Assembly (NCBI RefSeq): GCF_003591515.1
Contig: NZ_QZCG01000002.1
Coordinates: forward strand, 408,876 to 472,875
Reading direction: 5' to 3'
Length of the DNA: 64,000 bases
Source of the DNA: Paracoccus onubensis
GTDB taxonomy: Bacteria > Pseudomonadota > Alphaproteobacteria > Rhodobacterales > Rhodobacteraceae
In this document: piece after piece, positions 52,864-61,537 of the stretch
Layout of the letters: each line of letters begins with the position of its first letter
How positions within the stretch are numbered: the stretch's first letter is position 1
Made by a program: the position numbers and the translations under genes
The notes under the pieces: model-generated
Databases searched by the model: none
The model's input: only the letters and a program-made list of their open reading frames with translations
What the model was told of the DNA's origin: nothing

Positions 52864-53817
52864 ATGGCTCTTCCGACATATGCAAGCCCGCTGGAACGCG
52901 TCTGGCATTACACCTATCTGGTGATCTGCGGGCTGATCTTCTTTTTCCTGATCGCACCGATCATCGTGATCATCCCGCTGTCCTTCAATGCCGAGCCCTA
53001 TTTCACCTTTACCGAGAAGATGCGCTCTTTCGATCCGGATGGCTACAGCCTGCGCTGGTATAATAGCCTGCTGACATTCGGCATGACTTCGGCTGACGGC
53101 CCGAGAGACGGGAGGTGGTGGGCGGATGTCTGGGCCAATGCGAAATGGGTGCAGGCGGCGAAGAACTCGATCATTATCGGCTTCTTCTCGACCCTGCTGG
53201 CGACCGTTCTTGGTACTCTGGCCGCTTTGGGATTGTCGCGCCCCGAAATGCCGTTCCGCCGTCCGATCATGGCGATCCTGATCTCGCCCATGATCGTGCC
53301 GCTGATCATTACCGCGACGGGGATGTTCTTCTTCTACTCGAATCCCTGCGAGATTCTGGGGTTGTTCGGGTTGCCAAGCAATTGCGGGCGACTGGCGGGC
53401 ACCTATCTTGGCGTGATCCTTGCGCATGCGACATTGGGGATTCCCTTCGTCATCATTACCGTGACGGCAACGCTGGTAGGATTCGATCAATCGCTGAACC
53501 GGGCGGCGGCATCGCTTGGCGCCAATCCGAGGACGACTTTCTTCCGCATCACCATGCCGCTGATCCTGCCCGGAGTGATCTCGGGCGCGCTGTTCGCCTT
53601 TGTCACCAGCTTCGATGAGGTGGTAGCAGTATTGTTCATCGCTGGTCCCGACCAGCAGACCATCCCGCGGCAGATGTGGAATGGCATTCGCGAACAGATC
53701 AGCCCGGCGATCCTGGCGGTCGCGACGCTGCTGGTGCTGTTCTCGATCGCGCTTCTCACGACCGTCGAACTGCTGCGACGCAGATCCGAGCGGATCAGGG
53801 GACTGACACCGCAGTAG
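52864..53817 (+). CDS. ABC transporter permease, PotC type
   Basis: Second inner-membrane subunit, 317 residues with about six helices. Helix 1 is YLVICGLIFFFLIAPIIVIIPLSF, then the PotC-type FDPDGYSLRWYNSLL, and the EAA loop is LNRAAASLGANPRTTFFRITMPL. Two extra stretches are seen: SADGPRDGRWWADVWANAKW before helix 2 and a periplasmic NPCEILGLFGLPSNCGRL with two cysteines. The start was set at the ATG at 52864, 4 bp after the PotB-type stop, with GGGA upstream. Confidence 0.91.
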   Translation: MALPTYASPLERVWHYTYLVICGLIFFFLIAPIIVIIPLSFNAEPYFTFTEKMRSFDPDGYSLRWYNSLLTFGMTSADGPRDGRWWADVWANAKWVQAAKNSIIIGFFSTLLATVLGTLAALGLSRPEMPFRRPIMAILISPMIVPLIITATGMFFFYSNPCEILGLFGLPSNCGRLAGTYLGVILAHATLGIPFVIITVTATLVGFDQSLNRAAASLGANPRTTFFRITMPLILPGVISGALFAFVTSFDEVVAVLFIAGPDQQTIPRQMWNGIREQISPAILAVATLLVLFSIALLTTVELLRRRSERIRGLTPQ

Positions 53818-54113
53818 ATCGCGTTCGAGGATCGGAGTGTTGTTCCCCTTGCAGTGCAAGGACTGTGGTTGGTGTCGATAGGTCCGCGCAGATGCCGGAG
53901 ATCGTGCGACGGCGTTGCGCAGAGGAAAGATTACGGAACCTGATATTCGAGGAGGGCGATGCGTAATCCCACGCATTCCCGACTGCCGGTTTTGACCTCC
54001 GCATCAGCCGGTTCGGCGAGAAGTTCGCTTTGCGTGCGTGGATTATCACCACTCGCCGTGCGGGATGGCTGCCGGGAGGTCGTGAGGCTTCCTCACCGCC
54101 CCCTGAGCCTAGG

Positions 54114-54473
54114 TCATGTTGACAAATGACGGAGCCAGAGGCGGATCGACGTGATGTCAATGAAGCCTAGAAAGCTTTCCGCCGTCTTGTCGTAGCGGGT
54201 CGCGACACGCCTGGCGTTCTTGAGCTTGTTGAAGCAGCGTTCGACCAGATTACGCAGGCAATACAGCGAGCGATCGACACCAATCCGCTTCTTGCGAGAC
54301 TTGCGCATCGGTATCACGGGCAGCACGTTGCGCCTCTCCATGATCGACCTGATGCTGCCGGCATCATAGCCGCGATCTGCGAGCAGCACGCTCGGGCGGG
54401 GCAGATTGTCCGCCATCACCAAGTCGAAACCGAGATAGTCCGACGTCTGGCCCGGCGTGATCTCTGTCCTCAT
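54114..54473 (-). CDS. IS5-family transposase, second frame (C-terminal part)
   Basis: C-terminal half of the DDE transposase. It supplies the second Asp in VLLADRGYDAGSI and the Glu in LRNLVERCFNKLKNARRVATRYDK. It is probably translated as a fusion with the first frame by -1 slippage at an AAAGGGGG run (minus strand of 54555-54562). Continuing this frame upstream of its own ATG gives RGGFTTKIHLLVNAHGLPMRTEITPGQ, a normal transposase join. Confidence 0.85.
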   Translation of the reverse strand: MRTEITPGQTSDYLGFDLVMADNLPRPSVLLADRGYDAGSIRSIMERRNVLPVIPMRKSRKKRIGVDRSLYCLRNLVERCFNKLKNARRVATRYDKTAESFLGFIDITSIRLWLRHLST

Positions 54474-54901
54474 AGGTAGCCCGTGCGCGTTGACGAGGAG
54501 GTGGATCTTGGTCGTAAAGCCACCTCGAGAACGGCCGAAACCCTGTCGCGGAGTCCCCCTTTAGCGCCGGCTGCCTGATGGTGGGCGCGGATCACGGTGC
54601 TGTCGATCATTTGCAATGCGCTTGGTACGGTCCCGCTTTGGTTGAGGGCATCCATGATGTCCTCCCACAGGCCCACCAGCGTCCAGCACCGGAACTGTCG
54701 ATAGACACTTGTCCATTTGCCGAACTCGGCAGGTAGGTCCCGCCATGGCGCTCCGGTTCGGGCAATCCAGAAAATGCCATCAAGGACGAGGCGGTGGTTG
54801 GTCGGCTTGCCTCCGTTCGGGGCTCGGACGGAAAGGATGAAGCGCTCAAAGAACGCCCATTCCTGGTCCGACATAAGATCTCGTGCCAAGCTGGTCTCCA
54901 T
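54470..54901 (-). CDS. IS5-family transposase, first frame (N-terminal part)
   Basis: N-terminal half of the transposase, with the DNA-binding segment and first catalytic Asp in QMIDSTVIRAHHQAAGAKGG. Landmarks are MSDQEWAFFERFI, HRLVLDGIFWIARTGAPWRDLPAEFGKW and VYRQFRCWTLVGLWE. After KGG the frame reads into a non-family tail, as expected when the full enzyme is made by frameshifting. Start set at the ATG at 54901; an ATG at 54874 and an upstream GTG at 54958 are alternatives. Confidence 0.85.
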   Translation of the reverse strand: METSLARDLMSDQEWAFFERFILSVRAPNGGKPTNHRLVLDGIFWIARTGAPWRDLPAEFGKWTSVYRQFRCWTLVGLWEDIMDALNQSGTVPSALQMIDSTVIRAHHQAAGAKGGLRDRVSAVLEVALRPRSTSSSTRTGYL

Positions 54902-54974
54902 CGCAGATGCCAGCTTGAAGCATGCCCTACGCCCGAGGGGAATCCCTTTTGTCAACACGACCTAGTGTTTTCAT

Positions 54975-55511
54975 CTAGTCGCTTAATGTTCCTCTCTCGC
55001 GCTCGAGATCGGAATATATAGCATCTCCAGCTTCTGAAAATTCATTGTATGCCAAATATTTCAGATATTCTAAAAGATCTGCAAATATTTTTACATCACC
55101 ACCAGAAATACTTATTATAGCAGGCTCATCGTCATTAGTATTTTTCCACCAATAAAATGTGACTCCAAGCCCGCCTTGCTCCTTAGCAAATATTGCAGTT
55201 CTATTCCAATCAGAATTATCGGAAGGGGGGACAGGGCGATAGTTTTCAGCAATGAGGTTTATGACCTCCCTAACGTCATCCTGTTCATATAACTCTTTAA
55301 GTTGACTGGGTGGATAGGAGGTTTTCCCAAGTAAACCATTTTCCCAGGTAGAAACAATTGTGTAGTAATCTCGCATTTGCTGCGATAAGGGACGATAGGT
55401 TTTCTCATCAATCATGAGAATTTGCTCGCTGATATCGCCTGTAGCCTCCATCCTGTGGGAATCACCCCATTCGTCATTTTTTTTTCTTATCTCATTTATT
55501 AACTTTTCCAT
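54975..55511 (-). CDS. Putative immunity protein for the Rhs toxin
   Basis: A 178-residue acidic, soluble protein with no signal peptide, unlike any family I can name firmly. It contains TGDISEQILMIDEKTYRPLSQQMRDYYTIVSTWENG, GLGVTFYWWKNTNDDEPAIISISGGD and a C-terminal helix pair. Its place directly after the toxin tip, very low GC content and small size are what cognate immunity genes show; it should neutralise the toxin in the cytoplasm. The ATG at 55511 has AGAGGG 5 nt upstream. An in-frame ATG at 55526 would overlap the rhs stop. IS DNA begins 9 bp beyond its stop. Confidence 0.68.
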   Translation of the reverse strand: MEKLINEIRKKNDEWGDSHRMEATGDISEQILMIDEKTYRPLSQQMRDYYTIVSTWENGLLGKTSYPPSQLKELYEQDDVREVINLIAENYRPVPPSDNSDWNRTAIFAKEQGGLGVTFYWWKNTNDDEPAIISISGGDVKIFADLLEYLKYLAYNEFSEAGDAIYSDLERERGTLSD

Positions 55512-55519
55512 TTTTCCCT

Positions 55520-58500
55520 CTAGCATTCATCTCGCAGCCAGACCCACGTATAGCTTTGCTTTTTTCGAGCCATATCTCCAGTTATCCCACCAAGATAAGC
55601 GTTAGTATCTGCTCGCTGCAACAACCCTCCATTGCTGGGATTCGGGAGACCACCTGACGCTGCATCTGGAACATGCCCGGCAACCTGACCTTTCGAGCAG
55701 CAATGCATCTCTCGGAATTGTCGCTTCCATCTCGCCGACAGTCGTTCCTGCAATTCGGTTAGCGGCCCCGCGGTCATTCGTCCGCCACGTGCAATAATCT
55801 CGTTATTCCACATGCCTACGAACTGGGACAACTCTTCAGCTGCAGCGCTTCCTGCGGGGAATTTTTGCACAATGCAGATGCCAGAACCCATCAGACCCCA
55901 TGCTTGCAGCCCAAAGGGATCATTAAATTTCAGTGGGTTGGCAACATAGCTCGATAATCTAGTACCCCCAAAGAGACCGATCGGATCCAAACTCATATAC
56001 TGACCAGAATTCGCTTCATAATATCTGTATTGATTATAATACAGCCCGGTCTCTTCATCTTCCCACTGCCCCTGGAACCGGATCGGGCAGAATGTCGCAT
56101 CCGGAGGCGGTGCATAGCCCGGCAGCTCAACCGACCCGACATGGACGGAATCTTCCACCCAGTAATCGCCATGCTCCGTGGCATCCGAGCCAACGACCTG
56201 CTTTCCTGTCCGCCGCAATGTCCCCCAGGTGTCATGATCGACAGCCCAGAGCAGCACGCCGCTTTCCGAGACCACCTCTTTTGGTGTCCCAAGATGATCG
56301 TTCACAACAAGGCCAAGCTGCCCACCCTCGACCCGCGCCATCGGTCGGAATGATCCCGGCTCGAAGAACCAGTCCACCTCTTGAACCGCGCCATCGCGCG
56401 TGGCCTTTTCACGCGCGATGACATCTCCATCCCACAGGAAGTCGTGCTTAACGCCGCGGGTCTCCTTCCAAACCCGCCGCCCGAACGGATCGTAGCCGTA
56501 GCGCCAGACCGCGCCGTCCGGGCAATGCGCCGCCACCATCTGATCCTGTGCGTTCCATTCGAACCGCCATGTCTGCGGCCGAAAACCCTTGCGTGCAACC
56601 GTGCGCTTGACCACCCGCCCGCAGCTATCGTGATCCAGCGTGACCACCTCGCCGCGCGGACCATGGGCGATTTTCACTACCCCCGCGGCTGAGGTCTGCC
56701 AGTTCAGGAAACGATCGGTGCCCCCGGTCGCAGCCGCAAGGTTCAGGTCGGGATTATAGGCGAAGCCTTCGACTCCGCCATCGCCGTGAACTGTCCGCGC
56801 GATCTGACCGTTCCGGTCGTAATCGTATCGTTTCTCGCCCCACCGCGCGTCGGTGATGACACGCGGCTCATAGGCACGGCTCCAGTCATAGCGGCGCTCG
56901 ATCTGCGCGCCGTGCTGATGGACGAGCTGTCCGACCGCGTCCCAGTCCGAGGCCAGCCGGAAACCCCACTCCGAGGCCCGCAGCCGCTCTTGTCCCAGAT
57001 CGTCACGTTCGAAGCAAAGAGGCGCGTACCCCTCCAGTTCCCACCGCAGCAAGCCGCCCATACCATCATAGCGGAAGGACAGGTGCTGATCGCCGATCCG
57101 CCGCGCGATCCGGCGCCCGCAACAGTCAATTTCGCTCTCGATGCGTTGACCATTCACGGTTTCGGCGATCACCCGACCGAGCGCATCCCGTTCCAGCGCG
57201 ATCTCGGCATCACTGTTTCTGGCGGCGATCAGACGACCGTTGCCGTCATAGCCATATGTGGTCACCAGGGGGCCTGCGGCACCCGGTGCGAATGCGCGCA
57301 GTTCCAGCAGCAGGCCGGATTTGTCGTAATCATATTCCAGCCAGCCGCCATCGGTGTTGTCGCGCCGCACAACCCGGCCTGCATCATCATGGCGATAATC
57401 AAGGCTGCGGCCGTCGAAATCGGTTTCGCGGATCACCCGGCCAGTGATGTCCCGCTCGAAGGTCCAGTGCAAACCCATCTGGTTCGTGACGCAGATCAAC
57501 CGCTCTTCACTGTCATATTGAAAACGGAGCGTCCCGCCCTTTGGATCGGTAATCTCTTCCAATACGTTATAGGGACCGTAGCGATAAGAAGTGGTGCGTC
57601 CCTCGCCATCCGTGACCGCCTCTACCCGCCCAGTGTCACCGATGGAACGATGTGTTTCCACCCCGTCGGGACGGGTAATGCGGGTCGGGACATGGAAATC
57701 CACCCCCGCCTCATATGAAAGCCCCGTGACATGGCCGAGGGGATCAATGATCGCCGTCACGCGGTTGAACGCGTCATAGCTGAACCGCGTCTCGGCACTG
57801 TTGAAATCGCGGATCGAAATCAGCCGGTTATGATCGTCATATTCGCGGAGCTCAATCAGCCCATCATGACGCATCATCTGAACCGGCAGACCGGCCGCGT
57901 TCACCCGCAAATCGGTGACATGGCCAAGAGGATCGCGGACCTGCCGAAGATTGCCACGATCGTCATAATCGTAATCCCAGCTATTTCCCTCATGATCCGT
58001 CAGCGAGGTCAGGTTCCCGACATCGTCCCAGACCATGAATGTCTCGCGGCCCTCTTCATCCTTCTGGGACTGCAAGTTGCCGTGCGCATCATACTGGTAT
58101 TTACGGCTATGGCCGTTCTCGTCCACCTCCTCGACCAGGTCATGGACTTCGTTGAACCTGCGATAGTTGAAGCGTCCGGCCGCATCGGCGGTCATGAAGT
58201 GGCGCCCCAGATCGTCGAACCAGAGCTTTTCGAAGCCAGGGCCATCGCCATGGGTCACCGTGACTTGCCGCGTCCCGGTGTCATAGGCGATCGCCCCGTG
58301 CTTGTAGCTTCCCTCGGTATCGACCTTCACCACCCGGTGCTCGGCATCGAAATGATGCCGGGTGCGGGTATTCACGCCATTATCGGACCAGATACGGTTG
58401 CCCTGATCGTCATAACCAAAACGCCAGCTTTCTCCGAACGGATTGTCTACAGAGGTGAGCCGGCCCTTCTCATATCCATAGCGCAGCCCTTCGATACGAG

Positions 58501-59068
58501 AATCATCAAGTCCGATAATGTCATATCCGGCGCGAAGCCCATCGGCATGATTGAGGAATTCCAGCCCAAGCCCATCGGGATGACGCAGTTCGGTCAGCAG
58601 GCCGGCCTTGTCACGGACAAGCTCCACAACATTGCTGTTCAGGTCCTCGATCCGGACGATACGCCACACCCGACCGGGGTAACGTTTGAAGATCCGTGCT
58701 ATTTTTCGGTCATTCAGCTTGAGCCCGCCGCGCGAGAGCGGCTCGAGACTGAGATGACGGAAACCATCGTTATAGCTGCGCGCAAAAAGCTGCGGCAGCG
58801 GACGTTCGAACGTAACCGCGATGCCGTCAAGCGTCATCACGTCATAATGCCCTTCGCTGTCGCTATCGGTGATCGTCAGATCAAGCTCAGTCAGATTGCC
58901 AGGCCCGAGCGGAGACGGCACATTGATTTGCTGGTTGAAGGCCCGCGTCAGATCAACCGGCAAAATGCCAGATATGTGGAATTCCTCGTAGAACTGTTTG
59001 AGCCCCCCATCGGGCAATCCAACAGGGTTGAGGCGATAGGTGGAACTGGAGCTCTCAATTCTGGTCAC
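55520..59068 (-). CDS. Rhs/YD-repeat type VI effector with C-terminal toxin domain
   Basis: A 1182-residue polymorphic toxin. Residues about 150-950 are YD repeats (for example FGYDDQGNRIW, YDYDDRGNLRQVRDPLGHVTDL, YRHDDAGRVVRRDN) that build a closed shell around the toxin. The core ends with the Rhs signature YMSLDPIGLFGGTRLSSYVANPLKFNDPFGL; the second DP-x-GL is the autoproteolysis site near residue 1054. The last 127 residues form the variable toxin, with a CCSKGQVAGHVPDAASGG segment and NAYLGGITGD; I cannot assign its activity. Unlike classical Rhs effectors it has no N-terminal PAAR or membrane helices. It starts with GTG overlapping the upstream gene (GTGA). Confidence 0.9.
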   Translation of the reverse strand: MTRIESSSSTYRLNPVGLPDGGLKQFYEEFHISGILPVDLTRAFNQQINVPSPLGPGNLTELDLTITDSDSEGHYDVMTLDGIAVTFERPLPQLFARSYNDGFRHLSLEPLSRGGLKLNDRKIARIFKRYPGRVWRIVRIEDLNSNVVELVRDKAGLLTELRHPDGLGLEFLNHADGLRAGYDIIGLDDSRIEGLRYGYEKGRLTSVDNPFGESWRFGYDDQGNRIWSDNGVNTRTRHHFDAEHRVVKVDTEGSYKHGAIAYDTGTRQVTVTHGDGPGFEKLWFDDLGRHFMTADAAGRFNYRRFNEVHDLVEEVDENGHSRKYQYDAHGNLQSQKDEEGRETFMVWDDVGNLTSLTDHEGNSWDYDYDDRGNLRQVRDPLGHVTDLRVNAAGLPVQMMRHDGLIELREYDDHNRLISIRDFNSAETRFSYDAFNRVTAIIDPLGHVTGLSYEAGVDFHVPTRITRPDGVETHRSIGDTGRVEAVTDGEGRTTSYRYGPYNVLEEITDPKGGTLRFQYDSEERLICVTNQMGLHWTFERDITGRVIRETDFDGRSLDYRHDDAGRVVRRDNTDGGWLEYDYDKSGLLLELRAFAPGAAGPLVTTYGYDGNGRLIAARNSDAEIALERDALGRVIAETVNGQRIESEIDCCGRRIARRIGDQHLSFRYDGMGGLLRWELEGYAPLCFERDDLGQERLRASEWGFRLASDWDAVGQLVHQHGAQIERRYDWSRAYEPRVITDARWGEKRYDYDRNGQIARTVHGDGGVEGFAYNPDLNLAAATGGTDRFLNWQTSAAGVVKIAHGPRGEVVTLDHDSCGRVVKRTVARKGFRPQTWRFEWNAQDQMVAAHCPDGAVWRYGYDPFGRRVWKETRGVKHDFLWDGDVIAREKATRDGAVQEVDWFFEPGSFRPMARVEGGQLGLVVNDHLGTPKEVVSESGVLLWAVDHDTWGTLRRTGKQVVGSDATEHGDYWVEDSVHVGSVELPGYAPPPDATFCPIRFQGQWEDEETGLYYNQYRYYEANSGQYMSLDPIGLFGGTRLSSYVANPLKFNDPFGLQAWGLMGSGICIVQKFPAGSAAAEELSQFVGMWNNEIIARGGRMTAGPLTELQERLSARWKRQFREMHCCSKGQVAGHVPDAASGGLPNPSNGGLLQRADTNAYLGGITGDMARKKQSYTWVWLRDEC

Positions 59069-60030
59069 GGCTTACAGGCTCTGGCTAAGCAAGGAACACT
59101 TGAACGCCTGCCGGTCGATCCGACAGCTTGTGGCCCCGTATTCGGATAGTCCGGAACCTCGCGATTTCGACTGCGAAGATACGCTCTTTCAAGAAAATCC
59201 TTGGCCCGGTCGCTGAGCGCATTGTAACGGCGACGGATTCGATCCGCCGCGGTTGCGATCCGGCCAGCCTTTCCGGCAGCAGATACGACCCAGCGCGTTC
59301 CCACACCGACAGCCCCGACAGCAACATTGATAAGCCCGGCCGTCACGATTTCCACAACGATCAGTGATACGCCGAACCAGACAAGACCGGCCCAATCGAT
59401 CCGTGTCGGATTGATGGATATACCGTTCTTCAGTAACTCGTATTCGGCATGAATACGGTCCAACTCCCGGAAGTCATAATAGGTGCGCTGCGTATCGGGA
59501 TCGAAGCCGACCCAATTCTCCTGTCGTTCTTCGTCCGTTTCAGCTGCGTCGTATCGGTCTTGACGTTCCTCATGCTTTGAAATCGTCGCCACATAATCGA
59601 CAATATCCTCTCGCCGCTCCGTCAGATTCAATGCGCGATCATGAAACTGGCTTCGGACCTGTGCGATGATCTGAGCCACGCGCTCTTCGCAGCCCGCCAG
59701 TTTTTCTTCGTAATCTGCGAGCAAACGCGGAGCCAGAGGAATTGGCTGGTACTCTCTGTCAGCACCAAATTGCCGCGCTTCCTCAAAAATTTTCTGCTGT
59801 CCCGCATTATAATTGTCGATATTCGCCTGATCCTCGGCACGTTCGGCAATCAGCGATTGATATTCTTCCGCAACTTCCAGAATTTCATCATTGAAATAGA
59901 AATGCAGAAGCTCCTCCTCCGCAGTCAGTTCGGCACGAAACTCAAGCTCACTCGGCTCGCGCCCCTCTGCAACATGCATCAGTCCTTGTGCATTCCCGAC
60001 GGCATTCGCGATAGTCTGGTCATTTGCCAT
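59065..60030 (-). CDS. Coiled-coil/membrane-segment protein linking PAAR and Rhs genes
   Basis: A 321-residue protein with no family I recognise. Residues about 25-210 are highly charged and helical (LTAEEELLHFYFNDEILEVAEEYQSLIAERAEDQANIDNY; HDRALNLTERREDIVDYVATISKHEERQDRYDAAETDEERQ), suggesting coiled coil. Residues about 213-255 are hydrophobic (WAGLVWFGVSLIVVEIVTAGLINVAVGAVG), enough for one or two membrane helices. A basic segment with AADRIRRRYNALSDRAKDFLERAYLRSR follows. Its start is 6 bp after the PAAR-like stop and its stop overlaps the rhs start. It may supply the membrane-translocation part that other Rhs effectors carry in their own N-terminus. Confidence 0.75.
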   Translation of the reverse strand: MANDQTIANAVGNAQGLMHVAEGREPSELEFRAELTAEEELLHFYFNDEILEVAEEYQSLIAERAEDQANIDNYNAGQQKIFEEARQFGADREYQPIPLAPRLLADYEEKLAGCEERVAQIIAQVRSQFHDRALNLTERREDIVDYVATISKHEERQDRYDAAETDEERQENWVGFDPDTQRTYYDFRELDRIHAEYELLKNGISINPTRIDWAGLVWFGVSLIVVEIVTAGLINVAVGAVGVGTRWVVSAAGKAGRIATAADRIRRRYNALSDRAKDFLERAYLRSRNREVPDYPNTGPQAVGSTGRRSSVPCLARACKP

Positions 60031-60036
60031 CCTTCG

Positions 60037-60417
60037 CTACCTCTTCTTCTCGATCGGCCCCGGCGAGGCCATGTTGATCACTGCCTTATCCTTGTGCTTT
60101 GCCGTGGCCCAGCCAGAGGAAAACACAGAGCCAGTTGTAACCTTTACCGCCGCCGGACCCAGATGACCCGCCTGCGCCACCCCCTTGCCAACACCCGGTT
60201 CGGTACCAATCGAGTTCGGTGTGCGGCTGTTCAGCATGAAATCCGCCTTGCCGTTCCAGCGAACTGTGTTGTTCACCCGTATGGAACTGCCAAGAAATGC
60301 AATGGAGGTATAAGGCACCGGCACCATTGAAGAACCCACCGGCGTCTTACACACATCCGGCCCAGTCGAAGTAATGAAATTCGTCCCATCCTTGCGGGTG
60401 GAGAGCTTATTGGACAT
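60037..60417 (-). CDS. PAAR-like protein (DUF4150), type VI spike tip
   Basis: A 126-residue protein that should cap the VgrG spike and carry the Rhs effector. Typical blocks are GPDVCKTPVGSSMVPVPYTSIAFLGSS near the N-terminus, then TVRWNGKADFMLNSRTPNSIGTEPGVGKG and KVTTGSVFSSGWATAKHKDKAVINMASPGP. These are the features of DUF4150, which fills the PAAR role in loci with a DUF2169 adaptor. Its first 11 bases overlap the end of the DUF2169 gene. Confidence 0.9.
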   Translation of the reverse strand: MSNKLSTRKDGTNFITSTGPDVCKTPVGSSMVPVPYTSIAFLGSSIRVNNTVRWNGKADFMLNSRTPNSIGTEPGVGKGVAQAGHLGPAAVKVTTGSVFSSGWATAKHKDKAVINMASPGPIEKKR

Positions 60418-61534
60418 GTTCGGAAACCTCCTTCGGCGAATGATCCGGGAAAAGCTCGGACGGGTGCGGAGCGGGATGAAGTTGCTGGTCCTCGGTCATT
60501 TCGCAGAGCCTGTTGGGAGTCGCAGCACAATCGATTTCCAGCCACTTGACCTGTTCTTCAAGGAAGGTCAGCCGCCAGGTCAGTGAAATCAGACAATCCT
60601 CAGGTTCGGCGTCGAGTATGTCGATATAAATCGTATCGAGATTGAGCCGGACCGATCTGCACCAGTCTTCGTGATCGATCAGACGGGCAATGATCGGGTT
60701 GCCGGGCAGATCAAAATTAATCTGGTGACGCTCTGGGTGCAGGCCGGTGAGATGGACAGGTTCATCGCCTTGCAGGAACCCTTTTGATTTTAGCCCCTCA
60801 GCCGCGGAATTATGAAAGGCGAAATCATAGTCCTTCGCCCAATGCGGCCAGGTATTGGCCAACCATTCATCATCATAGGTGCCGCCCAGGGGACGGCGCG
60901 GCAACCATGCGGGTGGAATTGGCCCGATCCCCGCAGGGTCCAGACGGCGAAACGGGTTATCCAGTCTTTCACCGGAAGTGAGAATCTGTGGCGCGGGGAT
61001 CGGCTCGTCCCGCGACCTGTATTCCGGATGGACAAATCCACTGCCCAGTGGGTTTCGCTCATCGGTCACGATCCTATCGTCCGGTCCCGGATATTCGCCG
61101 CCATAGGTGCATTCATAGCGCAGTGCTACCCGCAACACCGGTTCGGGATCCGTCAGGTTCCATTTACGAAGCTTGCGCTGCCATTCACGCGGCCCTGTGA
61201 CATGAAGTGACTTTCGGACCGGCCCAATCTGTACCGACACCTGCCATTGGGTGGCAGGCTCACCCTTCGGTGCAAACGCGTCAGCAATCACGATCACATC
61301 GGTCGCAGGCTTATAGGCCACGAGGTCCGAAGGATAGCGCAGACTGGTCTCGTTGATATCGCCAAAGCAACGATCCGTAAAGTTCAGCGGCTCCTGCTCC
61401 GGCGATTGCTGTAACTCGAACTCACGGTTCAAGTGATAACTTTGCTTGACGATCAGGATGTCAAAGAGCCGTCCTTCCGCATCCTCATTGGCGAAGACAA
61501 GCTGCGCAAACGGAGTGAGGTTACGTATCCGCAT
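60407..61534 (-). CDS. DUF2169 type VI effector adaptor
   Basis: A 375-residue cytoplasmic adaptor/chaperone that loads PAAR-like effectors onto VgrG. It opens MRIRNLTPFAQLVFANEDAEGRLFDILIVKQSYHL and has DLVAYKPATDVIVIADAFAPKG, VTGPREWQRKL, RVALRYECTYGGEYPG and WLPRRPLGGTYDDEWLANTWPHWAKDYDFAFHN, all typical of DUF2169. The gene begins 3 bp after the vgrG stop and overlaps the PAAR-like gene, so the four proteins are made in loading order. Confidence 0.92.
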   Translation of the reverse strand: MRIRNLTPFAQLVFANEDAEGRLFDILIVKQSYHLNREFELQQSPEQEPLNFTDRCFGDINETSLRYPSDLVAYKPATDVIVIADAFAPKGEPATQWQVSVQIGPVRKSLHVTGPREWQRKLRKWNLTDPEPVLRVALRYECTYGGEYPGPDDRIVTDERNPLGSGFVHPEYRSRDEPIPAPQILTSGERLDNPFRRLDPAGIGPIPPAWLPRRPLGGTYDDEWLANTWPHWAKDYDFAFHNSAAEGLKSKGFLQGDEPVHLTGLHPERHQINFDLPGNPIIARLIDHEDWCRSVRLNLDTIYIDILDAEPEDCLISLTWRLTFLEEQVKWLEIDCAATPNRLCEMTEDQQLHPAPHPSELFPDHSPKEVSEHVQ

Positions 61535-61537
61535 CGG

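Larger units (their letters stand above)
54109..54965 (-). mobile_element. IS5-family (IS427-like) insertion sequence, complete copy
   Basis: An 857-bp element bounded by inverted repeats CTAGGTCRTGTTGACAAA (left copy with A, right copy with G at the R). It encodes a two-frame DDE transposase on the minus strand. The terminal CTAG is palindromic, so part of it may be target duplication. A second copy with identical visible sequence and the opposite orientation starts at 63873, so the two enclose the type VI effector genes. Confidence 0.9.
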
